Part shown: positions 26,335 through 37,340 of the stretch, one piece after another
Layout: each line of letters starts with the position of its first letter
Position numbering within the stretch: the first letter of the stretch is position 1
Source of the DNA: Takakia lepidozioides
Taxonomy: Eukaryota > Streptophyta > Takakiopsida > Takakiales > Takakiaceae
DNA: 64,000 nucleotides
Assembly: GCA_030704615.1 (NCBI GenBank)
Contig: CM060733.1
Coordinates: forward strand, 1,426,001 to 1,490,000
Direction of reading: 5' to 3'
Notes under the pieces: generated by a model
What the model was told of the DNA's origin: nothing
Seen by the model: only the letters and a program-made list of their open reading frames with translations
The model's database searches: none
Program-made: the position numbers and the translations under genes

Positions 26335-27030
26335 GTGGCAATGGCCCCGTCTTTTGATCCTTCAACTGACACAGAGCTCAAGGAGTACAAGGAAACTCTT
26401 GCTGGTCATTTTGAGTCGATTTTCGCCAGCATTGTGCGTGCTTCGGTTGATCCTAGCCTGGTGGGTGAAGTTGCTTATCCGCCCCTTAGTGCCCCGGTTG
26501 AACGCCCTGAATTAGTACTCGACACACCTTCTGATTACTGGGTGGCTCAGTTTGAGTTGACCGCTGCGTTGGAGGGTCTGAAGCCCACCCACATCCCGCA
26601 AGAAGAAGCGGAGCAGCGGCGGAAGTGTATCCAAGCCTTTGAAGGGGCCCGAGCGGCCAAGGCCCTGCAGCGACTCTTTGTTGCGGAGATAGCCCGCAAG
26701 CTTCCATTATCTGAGGCCAAAGACAAGCTCTTGAAGGGTTGCCGGCTGTCGTGGGCTGAACTTGGTATTCCGCAATTCACTGTAGCTGGGGAGGTTGTTG
26801 GCGAGTGTGAGAACTTCCTTCCACCCAAATTACCCAGTGCGCATCGTCTGTAGGAGCTGGTGAAAGGTGGCAGTTCACTTGTCTTGGCCAACCTGCGGCC
26901 TACCTGGAAACCTGACTACAATGTGGACATCACTTGGGATGACCATGTCGCAGGCATTCCCGTCTCTCGCTTTCCTCATACTGTGCATGATATTTTGATT
27001 TTCCCTGCTCTTGTGTTTAGACAGGAATGA
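26335..27030 (+). pseudogene. Element B ORF1, unknown, interrupted by an in-frame TAG
   Basis: An open frame starting MAMAPSFDPSTDTELKEYKE runs to a TAG at 26851. The same frame continues with protein-like sequence (ELVKGGSSLVLANLRPTWKP) to a TGA at 27028. The product would be acidic, mostly helical, without membrane segment or zinc knuckle. I do not recognise it. It is the first gene after the LTR, so it may be the N-terminus of the cargo protein whose methyltransferase part lies further on, or an atypical structural protein. Not a convincing Ty3 gag. Confidence 0.5.
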
Positions 27031-27141
27031 CTGGGTTACTACTTGCCTGGCTTTCATGTTACTAATTATCCAATGCATACACTGTTTGCTGCATTACTTA
27101 ATCTTATCCGCTCCATTGTTCGCATGGCTTTCTGACTCAAA

Positions 27142-27462
27142 ATGGACGAAGAATTGTGGCACTTTCTGGATGAAGGTGTTTACATGCTTCACAAACACAG
27201 GTTCATAAGTGGCTATTGTATCAAGGACTGGGAGTCCAAATTGCGTCCTGCACGATCCTCCAGTAGAAGGTAACCACTTTGTTTTTTTAAATACGACCAA
27301 CTATAATGCCTGTCACTACTCGGTCTGACAAGGAGCCCTGGAATGTGCTAGATGAGTTGCATGATGTGGATCTTACTGATGATGGGAAAGATGATGGTGA
27401 CACTCTTCCTGATCCTATGTCTGTTGAGCTCTCATTCTCAAACTTGTTAAGGTTTCTGTTAT
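27142..27462 (+). pseudogene. exon-like coding pieces of the element B cargo
   Basis: Two open stretches look like exons. 27142-27269 starts MDEELWHFLDEGVYMLHKHR and ends at a GTAACC donor. 27307-27462 starts MPVTTRSDKEPWNVLDELHD, is rich in Asp/Glu, and ends at an AG|GTTTCT donor. They have no recognised domain. Their spacing and splice-like edges suggest that the cargo was taken up with introns. Confidence 0.4.
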
Positions 27463-28190
27463 TGAAGCAGAGGTGAAAAAAATATTAGATGGTCATCATG
27501 AATGCTTATTTAGGGTTTGTTTGTGAAGAGGTGAAAAAAAAAGTCGAGCTCTATCATTGTCAAACTTCTTCAGGTTTCTGTTATTGAAGAAGAGGTGAAA
27601 AAAAAACCAGATGGTCATCCTGAATGCTTATTTAGGGAATAAATTAGGGATTGTTTGTGAAGAAGAAACTTGAGCTCTACCATTGTCAAACTTCTTCAGG
27701 TTGTTATTGAAGAAGAGGTGAAAAAAAACCAGATGGTCATCATGAATGCTTATTTAGGGTTTGTTTGTGAAGAAGAGGTGAAAAAAATTGAGCTCTATCA
27801 TTGTCAATCTTGTTCAGGTTTCTGTTGATGAAAAAGAGGTGAATAAAAAATCAGATGTCATCATGAATAAATTAGGGTTTGTTTGTGAAGAAGAGATGAA
27901 AAAAAACTTTGAGCTCTATCATTGTCAAACTTCTTCAGGTTTCTGTTATTGAAGAAGAGGTGAAAAAAAAAACATATGGTCATCATGAATGCCTATTTAG
28001 GGTTTGTTTGTATAGAGGACGTGGAAAACAAATGAGCTGTCATTGTAAAACTTGTTCAGGTGCCTGTTATTCAAGAAGAAGTGGAAAAAAAAACAGATGG
28101 TCATCATGAAGCTCATTTACGCAATGCTTCTGTAGAGGCCGTGAAAAAATAAAATGAGCTTTCATACTGACACTTGTCCATGTTTGGCAG
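27430..28190 (+). repeat. ~120-bp tandem repeat, about six copies
   Basis: Units containing CAGGTTTCTGTTATTGAAG and GATGGTCATCATGAATGC recur near 27449, 27572, 27699, 27817, 27937 and 28057, spaced 118-127 bp. Each has a poly-A run of variable length after GAAGAGGTG. The first unit joins directly to the exon-like piece before it, so the array looks like serial duplication of one exon-intron boundary. Confidence 0.85.
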
Positions 28191-28202
28191 GCCCTCGAAC
28201 AA

Positions 28203-28236
28203 AAAAAAGTTTTTTTTTTTTTTTTTTTTTTTTTTC
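28203..28236 (+). repeat. poly(A)/poly(T) tract
   Basis: AAAAAAAA followed by about 25 T. It may mark the end of a retroposed segment on the minus strand. Confidence 0.7.
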
Positions 28237-28471
28237 TTTGGCCCGGGGCAATATTGGGGGTGGGGGTAGAAGTGGTGTGCGTTGACGCACTCAATTTTAG
28301 AGGCTCGTTAACCAAACCCAATGAAAAAATAAACTACATTTCATAACGAGACATCGCCTGCTTGTCCAGATTTAAGAACTGTGTATACATGTTATACAAA
28401 CAAGGCAGCCCTTTCCGACATTGCGAAAAATCGCAACATATGCAACACTACTCGATATTGCCAATGTCTCG

Positions 28472-29000
28472 CTACAAAAGTGTCCGTACCTCACCAGGAC
28501 CTAGTGTCGCCTGGTGAATGATTTGGTCTCTTTTGGGATCACAATACATCCTGTGCAAAAAGATGTAGTAAAGATGCTTGCAGGGAATCAATTTCCCTCT
28601 CTTTCCTAGAGCTTCCTCACGCATGCACACGAAGTTGGGACAGGTACATCCCGGAAAATTTCCCACCGTCACCTGATAGGCCCTGTCGTGCAAAACAGAC
28701 CCAGATGTGAAGTATAAACCCGTCCATACCCAGGTGAAGGTACTTCCATAGTTCCTGTTACCCGGCCCGAAGTAGTCTGGCCGATTCCACCTTCGCATCG
28801 TGATCAGGCCCGAAGCCACTTGATGCACTGTTTTGCCATTCCTTCTTGTGGGGATGCGAAGTTATCGTCTGGAGGAGGCACCATAGCAGCAAGGCCACCA
28901 AGGGTCGACGCCACAGATCGGTGCAGACAAAAGCTGGCGTCTTCCAACTTGCCCATCTCCAGTTTGTCAATGATCATCCTGAAATCATGATCATGAAAAA
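28472..29000 (-). pseudogene. SWIM-type zinc-finger protein fragment, antisense to element B
   Basis: The minus frame 28828-28472 has a C-x-C-x(n)-C-x-H arrangement (GCTCPNFVCM, then PCKHLYYIFLHRM), the signature of SWIM zinc fingers as in MULE transposases and plant FAR1-related proteins. An upstream frame (29019-28804; LEMGKLEDASFCLHRSV) probably belongs to the same protein after a frameshift. Its orientation is opposite to the other cargo pieces. It could be a MULE remnant, or an inverted part of the cargo protein. Confidence 0.55.
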
Positions 29001-29185
29001 ATTGAGTGTGTTGACGCACTCAGTTCTCGGGGGGGGGGTTGGTTTCCCCCAAAACCCGCCGGGTACCCGGGGTGAAAATCCGGACCCGCACCTGTCGTCG
29101 ATAATCATCCTAAAATCATGATCATGAAGAAATTGAGTGCGTTGACGCACTCAGTTCTCCTGGGGGGGGGAGGAGAGGGAACCAA

Positions 29186-29208
29186 TATATATATATATAT
29201 ATATATAA
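29186..29208 (+). repeat. (TA)n microsatellite
   Basis: About 11 uninterrupted TA dinucleotides inside the element B cargo region. Confidence 0.9.
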
Positions 29209-30104
29209 TGGTTATCATACAATCTGTCACGATGAGATGTCGCCGGGAGCTGGCAAGCTACTTGAAAGCCTCGGGATGCGGATTATCAGACCTGGAACTG
29301 TGTCAACAGCCTATATCTGACAAAGGGGGATTGCCCAGGACAAGGTGGGTTTCAAATACTTCGTTTTTATGCCTTCTCTGTTGAAGTTCCACTGTACTGA
29401 CTGTTATGAAGTCATGTTATTCGCACTGCCTGAATTGAGTGCTTCAGCGCACTCAGTTATGGCGGTGCATGAGCAATGACTCTGAACTAGTTCCATCCAG
29501 AATGGGTCTGCACTCCCACCCATATGTGCTATGAAACATTCCTCACTAATTATTGTCCTCTTCATCGCAGACCCGTCTATTTGAGGCCGTCTGTCTCTGA
29601 GGGTACATCCATTGTCGACTCCCACCATAGTGGTGGAGTTCGAGCTTCATGGGGATGATGTTTCATAAACGAGAGGTTCGATCTTGTCGTCGAGACGACA
29701 TGCACTACAACTATGTCGACTCCAACGTATGTTTGCGAAAGCCAAATGGAACGCCTTGGAGAGGGGCTCGTGAAAAAAGCCCGGCTTTTATCCAAACGAT
29801 CATTGAGAGTTGTTCTCGGCCAGGGGCCCGCATCATAGATCTCACTCTCGGCACATGTTTCTCTTCTTGCCTTTGTCATCGATTTCTTTCTTCTGCACCT
29901 TCTTTACTCAATATTCTAAAACTCTAATTCCTTCAATTTGTCTCTTGCAGGCGCTTCTTACCATGCTTGCAAGGCAGATGGCAGGCACTTGTTTGGTATG
30001 GAAGGAGATGCAGATATTTTCACTGGCCTCCTCGCCGAGTTGCAAGGGGGCGCGTCTACCTCCAATGTCAAGGATGTCACTGCGCAAATTGATATCCTCG
30101 ACGG

Positions 30105-31083
30105 TGTCGCGCGGCTTTTACTCACCCATCCCTTCGCTATCCGAGGCGGAAACTCCAAGATAAAAAGTGGAAATCTCTAAGTACTCAGCCCGCGCAGAAC
30201 AATCAGTCATGACCTACAGCTAGTGTATCATGGGTGTTTCCTATTTGTTTCCCTTTCCGCATTCATCTTAGCTACCTTACCATTGATAATTAAGTATCAG
30301 TTTGCTTCATCAATCTATCGGTTTCCTTCACTCATCCATTCAATCCACAGCTTCACTCAGATCTCTCTACACAGTGTGATTGTATCGTATAAGTATCAGA
30401 TTATGATTTATCAGGTATCAGGCCGAAGCCATTATGTCTCTAATCTGCTCTACAATATCACTACAGCTTTGCATATAACAAGCATCTACTAATCCTCTTT
30501 CCTCCTTCACCGTGCTCTCCATCTTTTGCTTCCGATCTCCGCTCCAGCCTGACTAAGAAGTCCTCTCCGAATAATGATCCTCATTCCCCCGTTTCTCCCT
30601 TTATCTTCCTCTCCGCGGTTCTAACCGTTTCCCTCGCTAACCATTGTCTGTGAACTAAAATGTTCCCTTCGCAGGTGTTGTTCCCCACAGTCGTTCCCTG
30701 TCCTACTCTTCGTTCCCTATGATGTGACCGCTGTGTCAAGCTGTGACTGGCTGTGTGAAACTGTGACGGGCTGTGACTGGCTGTGCGACTGTGTTTGGCT
30801 GTGTCGGGCTGTGACTGGCTGTGTGGCTGTGTGGCTGTATCGGCTGTGGTGCTGCTGTGACGACTGTGACGGGCTGTGTTGGCTGTGTTGGCTGTGACGA
30901 TTGTGACGGGCTGTGTTGGCTGTGTCTGCTGTTGATGACTGTGACGGGCTGTGACGACTGTGTAACCCCCCTCTACAGTGCGCTGCTGTCACCCCTAAGC
31001 TCCTGTTGGTCTCAGTCTGTGCAAAAATTAAGGGTACCCTACAGATCCCGTATAAGTGTCTAAGTCCCTACAGTCCTCTAACA
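30105..31083 (-). repeat. Element A 3' LTR (979 bp)
   Basis: On the plus strand it begins TGTCGCGCGG and ends CCTCTAACA (TG...CA). It contains a CTGTGAC/GGCTGTG minisatellite at about 30725-30965. It is shorter than the other LTR (1057 bp), mainly from fewer minisatellite units. Confidence 0.93.
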
Positions 31084-31103
31084 TTACCCCTTCCCCCTCA
31101 AAA
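31084..31103 (-). promoter_or_regulatory. Element A polypurine tract
   Basis: On the minus strand, TTTTGAGGGGGAAGGGGTAA lies immediately before the TGTTAGAGG start of the 3' LTR, the site of plus-strand DNA priming. Confidence 0.85.
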
Positions 31104-31389
31104 ACCCGTGTCCTCACGGTTTACTGTTTCCGAGTAGCAAACCTTTGTGAGTGAGCACCTTGTTGACGTTGAGAGTTTCGTGGCGGACTGTGTGTACGAG
31201 CCCGAGGTCTGTCTTTGGTTGACGGAGATGTTGATCACTACCTGGATAAGTGAGGCCCTCTGGAGGCTGATATCGAGGTAACCTTTCCGGCATAGGAGAC
31301 CCCCGTCGCTTCTTTTCTGCCATCTAAATTGCATAGTTTCTCCCATGTCAAAAGAATTCTGTGAAGAAACAGTTGTATCAGAATCCTCA

Positions 31390-34300
31390 TCACCTCTCAG
31401 ATGTTTTAATTTTCGAACCTTTTGTGGAATCATCTGGGGCATACAATGCTGTCCTACCATGTCTGGAAGTTTGCATTTTACAACTGGTGTAACCGCTGAA
31501 CAACAAAATTGGTGTAGACACTGAGCTCCTTGTCTGTCCAGGAGTGGGGTGGGTACCAATTACTGGGTGCAGCGTGCAAGTACTTCCTGCCACATGTCCC
31601 TTATAGAAAATGTCATCAAGTCCGAATTTCTGTGTTGACAAATGGTTGCAGGCTGCTTGAAACCGTGAACGAATTTGAGAATCCTTTTGCATCATAACTT
31701 TTGGGTCATATAGGTACATATGAGGTGGCACCGAAGGTAATACCCAATGATCTCCACTGGAATAACTTTGAAAGCGTGTTTGCATCTTTTGTTGCTCAAT
31801 GTGTAACGTACCAGAAAACAAGCAGCGTTATAGCCCGCACCCATGACAATACTTGCTATCTCCTTGGTCTTGGTATAAATGAGTCCATGTACAACCTGGA
31901 AAGCAACCAATTCTCAACATGGCACCTGCCTCGTGCCAGTATTGTGCAAAGTGATGATCTTCAATATGTCGATTGTTTGGAAGAACTTTAGTCCTAGTTG
32001 CCACTGGCAGCCAAATACGCATGATTTGGTAGTAATGTGCGAATGACTGCGGAGGACTAAATTCTTTCCAAGCCAAATCCAACATGATGGGAATTTGGTT
32101 GAAGGCATAATAGCCCTGCTTGTACTCCCTTGCAGCTGGAGTTTTAGGTGGGTTAAAAGCGGCATTGCCCCATACCTCCGGCTGTGGTGGCTGTGGTGTG
32201 GTTGTAGTAACCACAGGTTCAGCTACTGGTACACTGACCTGTTGTGGTGGTGGTGGGTACTGGCTCCTGTATCATTGGCATCTCCTGCACCTCCTGTGAA
32301 GACTGAAAAGCCAAAGTTCTGGCTTGTAAATAAGAAGCCATTAGCTGTTCCTGAGGGATATAGACTCTTTGGTCGATGTTTGAAGTGAGGTCTTCCACTT
32401 GAGTCTGGAGTCCGTCTACATCCTCTTGTAATTCTGCTATCCTACTATAGACATTGTCTATAGTAGTTGTGGCAATGTTCTGCACCTGCAGCCTGAGCTC
32501 ATTCATCTCGCTTTGGGTGAGCTTCCGTGGGGCTTTGCCCTCTACTGGCCCTTGTACTAACCAGACCTGCATAAGGCTGTTATCCACCAAGCTGCTTGTG
32601 GTTCCCCTGAGAGTTTGCTCCTCTCTTAGCTTGTACAATTCCAACTGCTGTTGTAAAGCCTCCATGCGCTTCGCCTGTGGCTCAACCAATTGCGCATAAG
32701 CAGCAAGTAGATTATTGGCTTCCTTCCAAGCCTTGTTACTGACCGCGATTTCATTTCTATTGGCCATGATGGTTTGTTGCAACTCCACGATGTGTTTCTC
32801 TTGATCAGCTTTCTGCCTGTATTGCTTGAAAGTATCTTCATTGCGACAGATTGTATTCTTCATATCGACAATGAGCTTCATTTGCTCAACATTCTCTTCT
32901 TCTGCCTTCGTACATTTTTCCGCTTGACTGTTTATTTCTTTTTTGTTGATTGGTCAAGCATAGTTGTAAATGTAGCACATTGTATCGCCATCCTGTTATG
33001 CACTGTCTGCAACTCCGTATGTAGTGCATTCAGTTCTTGCAACTTGCTTTCATGCTGCACCTGCATTTGGTATAGCTGTTGCTTATGTGCTTCGTGCAAT
33101 TGGTCTTGCGCGAGGCCTGCCTCAATCAATTGTTGCTTGGCCAATTGCAAAGCCATTTCTGTATTGCCCAAGTCCTGCTTCATCTTGAGAGTGACCTCTT
33201 CATCGACCTTGTTTGCACACTCAGTGGCAAGTCGAGCCTCAAACTCCTTCCTGAGTTCCTCTTTCAAGGCTGTCAATGGGTAATTGGAACATGGGATTTG
33301 ACATAAGTCCCCAACAAATTAAGTGTCCTGCCTATGGAACTCTCAGCATTGCCTGTTGAGGGTCATCATGGTGAGGTTGCTGCTGTTCCTCCTGATCTTC
33401 AACAGTATGATGTCTCACTAACCATTCAGGCCATTTGTCCCACCGGATTTTCTTCCTGAACTACTTCATCTATCATCGGTGCTACAGTGTCATGACCTTC
33501 CGCCTGTGGTACCTCCGACACAGGTGTGTGTTATTATATGCACCTCAGGATTTCCCTTGGGCAACTGTTGCACCTCTGGGGATTTCTGTCTCCTTGACCA
33601 GACCAAGAATATTCATAGAGAAGGTCCCCTTCTCTATTTCTGCCACTATCTGTTCTGTAGTTGGAATATCTATCCCTTCACTTTCCAAATCAATTATTTC
33701 GGGTTGAGCTGCATGGATAACTTGTGACCTTGTGACAAGTCGTTCAAGTGGCTGTGATGGTTGTGATGCAAAAGTAACTTCCTCCTCCCTCTCTGAAGGT
33801 CCTGCTTCCAGTATAGCATTTGTCTGTGCTGCTGTGCCCCTTCCTGGCCATGAGCTTTGGGAAACATTATCATGCGGAATCCGTGAAGCCAGTGGATCCG
33901 CCACTACAATCTTTCCCCCTTCTCTGCCTCTTAGTCTCGGGTTGTGCTGCTAGTCCACCCTCACTGTGTGAAGAGCCTTGCTCTTCCATTGCAGTTGTTT
34001 CTGGCTCAAACACTCCATTTCCTTCCTTTCTTGTGCATTAAGTATGCCAGAATTAAGGATTATTTGAGCAATGATTGGGCCAGACACTATGATAGGAGAC
34101 TTTTGCGGTAGTACCTTGTAATCTTTTCATCTCCTCTACCAGTGCGTTGTACATTATGTCCGCCCATTGTACCTCTTGTCCCTTCAGGCCTTTGAGTATT
34201 TCCTCTGTGAAGGATCTGCTCAAATATTGTTGGTTCTGTTTCAGGGCAATCAGAACGTTCAATACCTGGCCTATCTCTTAACCCTGGGTACACAGCTTTG

Positions 34301-35209
34301 GTACAAGCATAACCCTGAGTTTTAAAGAAACTCCTTCTTGGAATAAGTCCCCTATTTGCAGTCTTGCCTGTGTTCCTCCACATGCACCTGACCTGCTGGC
34401 AATCGAAACAATTGCTGGAGGTATAGGGGAGTAATCATTAATTCAACTCCCTTCACCGTTGTTGTTCCTGTCCTTGGCTCAAAGTTCTGCAAAAATTGTA
34501 ACATGTACTGTCTATGGTGTAGTGTCCAATCTAGGCTTTGCAATCCTTCCAATCTCAGCTCCTCCAGTATCTTTATCGCCTGTGGGGTAGCCATCGTTTG
34601 TTTCTGCAGAATTGTGGTGCTCTTCACCCTGATTTCCTCCATTCCTCTCACTCTCTTCATTTTAGACTCACAGAACTGCTTTGGCTGTAACAACTGCAGG
34701 AATGCCTGTAGTGCACAAAGCATAAACGTATGGTTGCCGCAGAAAGCTATGGGTAATTTCTTGTAAGCCTGCGGGGCTTGCAAGCATTGCTCAAGAGAAA
34801 AGCTCTGCTCTGTCCTTTCGTGTCTATGCCACTGCGTAAGTAATATTGCGAGCGTATAGTCTGTTAGTTCCTCCATAGTTTCCAAGTTATAGCATTTATG
34901 GCCTGTCCTGTCGAGACGCCCGTTACTCAGAACGACGCCGCCTCTTGCGCTCAATTTCCCTCCATTTTCTTGATCCTTTCTCTGGTTTTCTATTGGCTGT
35001 ATCCGCTGTGACTGGATTTTAAATTTTATCTTCTTTAGTGGACTTTCCCTCTTGGATAGTCCACTAGGATCACACATGTGACAAGAATTCGGCTTTTCTG
35101 TACTTGCCGTTCGTTCCGTTTCCCTTTTTCCGTACTCATTAATGGGCCCGCTTTCATCCCTTTTGACGGCCGTTCTTGTCTTCTTTCTTTTTGACACCTG
35201 TCCTTGCAC
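31390..35209 (-). pseudogene. Element A extra coding region after integrase (coiled-coil protein), frameshifted
   Basis: In the position where some plant retroelements have an envelope-like gene there are consecutive minus-strand frames: 35209-34352 (285 codons), 34383-34087, 33904-33545, 33276-32932, 32881-32219, 32214-31828 and 31821-31390. Neighbouring frames overlap or abut, as expected of one long ORF broken by indels; the break near 32935 is at an A/T run. The part from 33276 to 32400 is strongly heptad-like and Gln/Glu/Leu/Lys-rich (coiled coil). The N-terminal part is basic (KRKKTRTAVKRDE). I see no signal peptide or membrane segment, so it is not an obvious envelope protein. Unknown function. 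Confidence 0.6.
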
Positions 35210-35329
35210 TTCATTGTCTGCTGTGTGTCGCCCCTGACCTCCACGTGTCTATTTTTAAAGTAATTTCCGTTTCCTCTTCCGTCATCCATTTTCCTGAAGT
35301 TACTGTGTGGAGGTGACAGGTTGGGTCAT

Positions 35330-35690
35330 ACTGTGTTACGCTGTGATAGTCTGTGATGCACTGTGGAGCTGTGATAGGCTGTGACAAGCTGTGGTAGGTT
35401 GTGATAGGCTGTGTTGCGCCTTGCGGGGCTGTGATAGGTTGTGTCACATCGTGAGGGGCTGTGATAGGCTGTGTCACTCGTGGGCTGTGATAGGCTGTGT
35501 TGCGCTGCTGGGCTGTGATAGGTTGTGTCACGTCGTGATGGGCTGTGATAGGCTGTGTTGCGCCTTGCTGTGGTGATAGGTGTGTTTTCACGTGTGATGG
35601 GCTGTGATAGGCTGTGTTGCGCCTTGATGGGCTGTGATAGGCTGTGTCACGTTGTTGGCCTGGTCATATGTTGCTGGGGGGTGATAGGCT
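35330..35690 (-). repeat. GGCTGTGATAGGCTGTG minisatellite in element A
   Basis: Tandem copies of GGGCTGTGATAGGCTGTG with spacers such as TTGCGCC and TCACGTCG, about 30-45 bp apart. Separate from, but alike in core sequence to, the minisatellite in its own LTRs. Confidence 0.85.
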
Positions 35691-35691
35691 G

Positions 35692-37340
35692 TTACTTTCT
35701 GGGTGTCACCCTGGTCATATATGCTGGGCTAGCGACAAGTGTTCCATACTCCGTTCGTAACACTGGTGCAGCCCGTGACTGTTCTTGCGGTTGTATATGC
35801 AAATCATGCTGCAGGGGTTTGTCATGGATACCACTGTACCCCTTCAACTTATTTGCATTGACTCTTCCCAGCATTTCTTTGTTAATGGTTTGTAACATGG
35901 CGGTGTTGTTATCATACATCTTTTGTATGACATAAGGTCCTTTCCACGGTGATTTAAGCTTAGAAGCTTGAATCTTTCATTTCTTCTGCAACCATAGAAC
36001 CAAATCCCCCGTCTTAAAAGTCTTTATCTTGCCTTCATCAAAATGTTCCTTTCGCTTCATCTGAATTCTGGTCATATTATCAGCTGCATCAGCACGTACT
36101 TCTTCCACATGGTATAATTCAAGTTTCCTGACCTTGATGGAGTCTTGCAATTCCATTCTTTTTCCCCACTCCGTTCTCATGGTAGGTAACAGGAATTCCA
36201 CTGGAAGTAGGCTTCCATGCCATAAACTAATTGGAATGGTGTATACTTAGTGGTGACTTTATATGAGGTCCTGTATGACCACAAAGCTGTCAGCAGCTTT
36301 GTATCCCAATCCGTTCTGTTTGCATTGACTATCTTAGCCAAGATAGTACATAGTATTTTGTTGGTAGCCTCTGCCTGCCCATTACCCTGTGGGTAATATG
36401 TTGTACTCTTTCTATGCACAATCATAAACTCTTTAGTCAACAACTCAATGGTCTCATTCATGAAGTGACTTCCTTGATCACTGATAAATTCTAAGGGACA
36501 GCCAAATCGTGTAAGTATGTTCTCGTACAGGAACCTTGCTGTGGACTTGGCTGTGTTGTCCCTCAAAGCTTTAGCTTCCACCCACTTTGTAGTATAATCA
36601 GTGGCTGTAATTATGTACCTGTTTCGTGTATTCTTGGATGGTGGGTTAATTGGTCCAACAAAGTCTAGTCCCCATTTCTGAAATGGTTCCGTAGGCATTG
36701 TAGGATGCAAGGCCATCCTTCCAGATCTCTGCAAAGGTCCTAGCCTCTGACATTCATCACACTTCTGACAATACTCGTGTACATCTTTGAACAAAGTAGG
36801 CCACCAGTATCCTGCGAGTAGTATCTTTCTACTGGTAGTCTCTTCTCCAAAATGACCTCCAGCCACTCCTTTATGAACTTCCGCCAAAACTTTATTTACT
36901 TCATGGTGGTACAAGCATCGTTTTAGTACTCCATCAGGTCCTAACTTATACATTCTGCTTCCTACCATAGTATAAGGTAAAGCTTTGATAGCGATTCTCT
37001 TCCTCTGCTCCTTACCATAACTAGGTGGGCACTGACCATGAGCAAGGTAGTATCTGATTGGCCACTGCCAATCTAACCATTCATCTGCACTTCCTTGCAC
37101 CTCCATTACAAATAAACTCGCATCAGGTAACTGATCGTCCACTCCTGTGGCGGCCTCTCCTGTTGTTAGTCGTGACAAATGATCTGCCACAAGATGCAAA
37201 CGGCCAGGCTTGTAAATAACCTCGAACTCAAACTCATGCAAGATTATTAACCACCTCGCTATCCTTCCACTTATCAAAGGTTTGTTCACCAGATATATCA
37301 GAGCCTGGTGATCCACATAAAACATAAACTTTCTTCCCAA
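35692..37340 (-). pseudogene. Element A RNase H end and integrase
   Basis: Frame 37340-36177 (387 codons) carries the RNase H end (FYVDHQALIYLVNKPL) and integrase: the HHCC finger (GGHFGEETT...CQKCDECQRLG) and the catalytic D, D, E residues in LDFVGPI, ISDQGSHF and GNGQAEATNK. A one-base shift near 36195 moves it into 36201-35977, and another leads to 35919-35692, which holds the integrase C-terminal region. Also shifted from the preceding RT frame near 37345. The catalytic residues are intact; only the frame is broken. Confidence 0.85.

Larger units (their letters stand above)
28275..29456. repeat. hairpin motif repeated four times
   Basis: A near-palindrome, AATTGAGTGCG-TTGA-CGCACTCAGTT with variants, occurs at about 28275-28298, 29001-29024, 29131-29156 and 29433-29458. 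The two middle copies lie in a ~130-bp direct duplication that includes ATCATGATCATGAA. Three copies adjoin G-rich runs. Confidence 0.8.

Noticed and set aside
29577-29879. 100-codon minus-strand ORF over the methyltransferase-like exon
   Set aside because: It is the antisense shadow of the plus-strand exon, which has recognisable motifs and splice sites.
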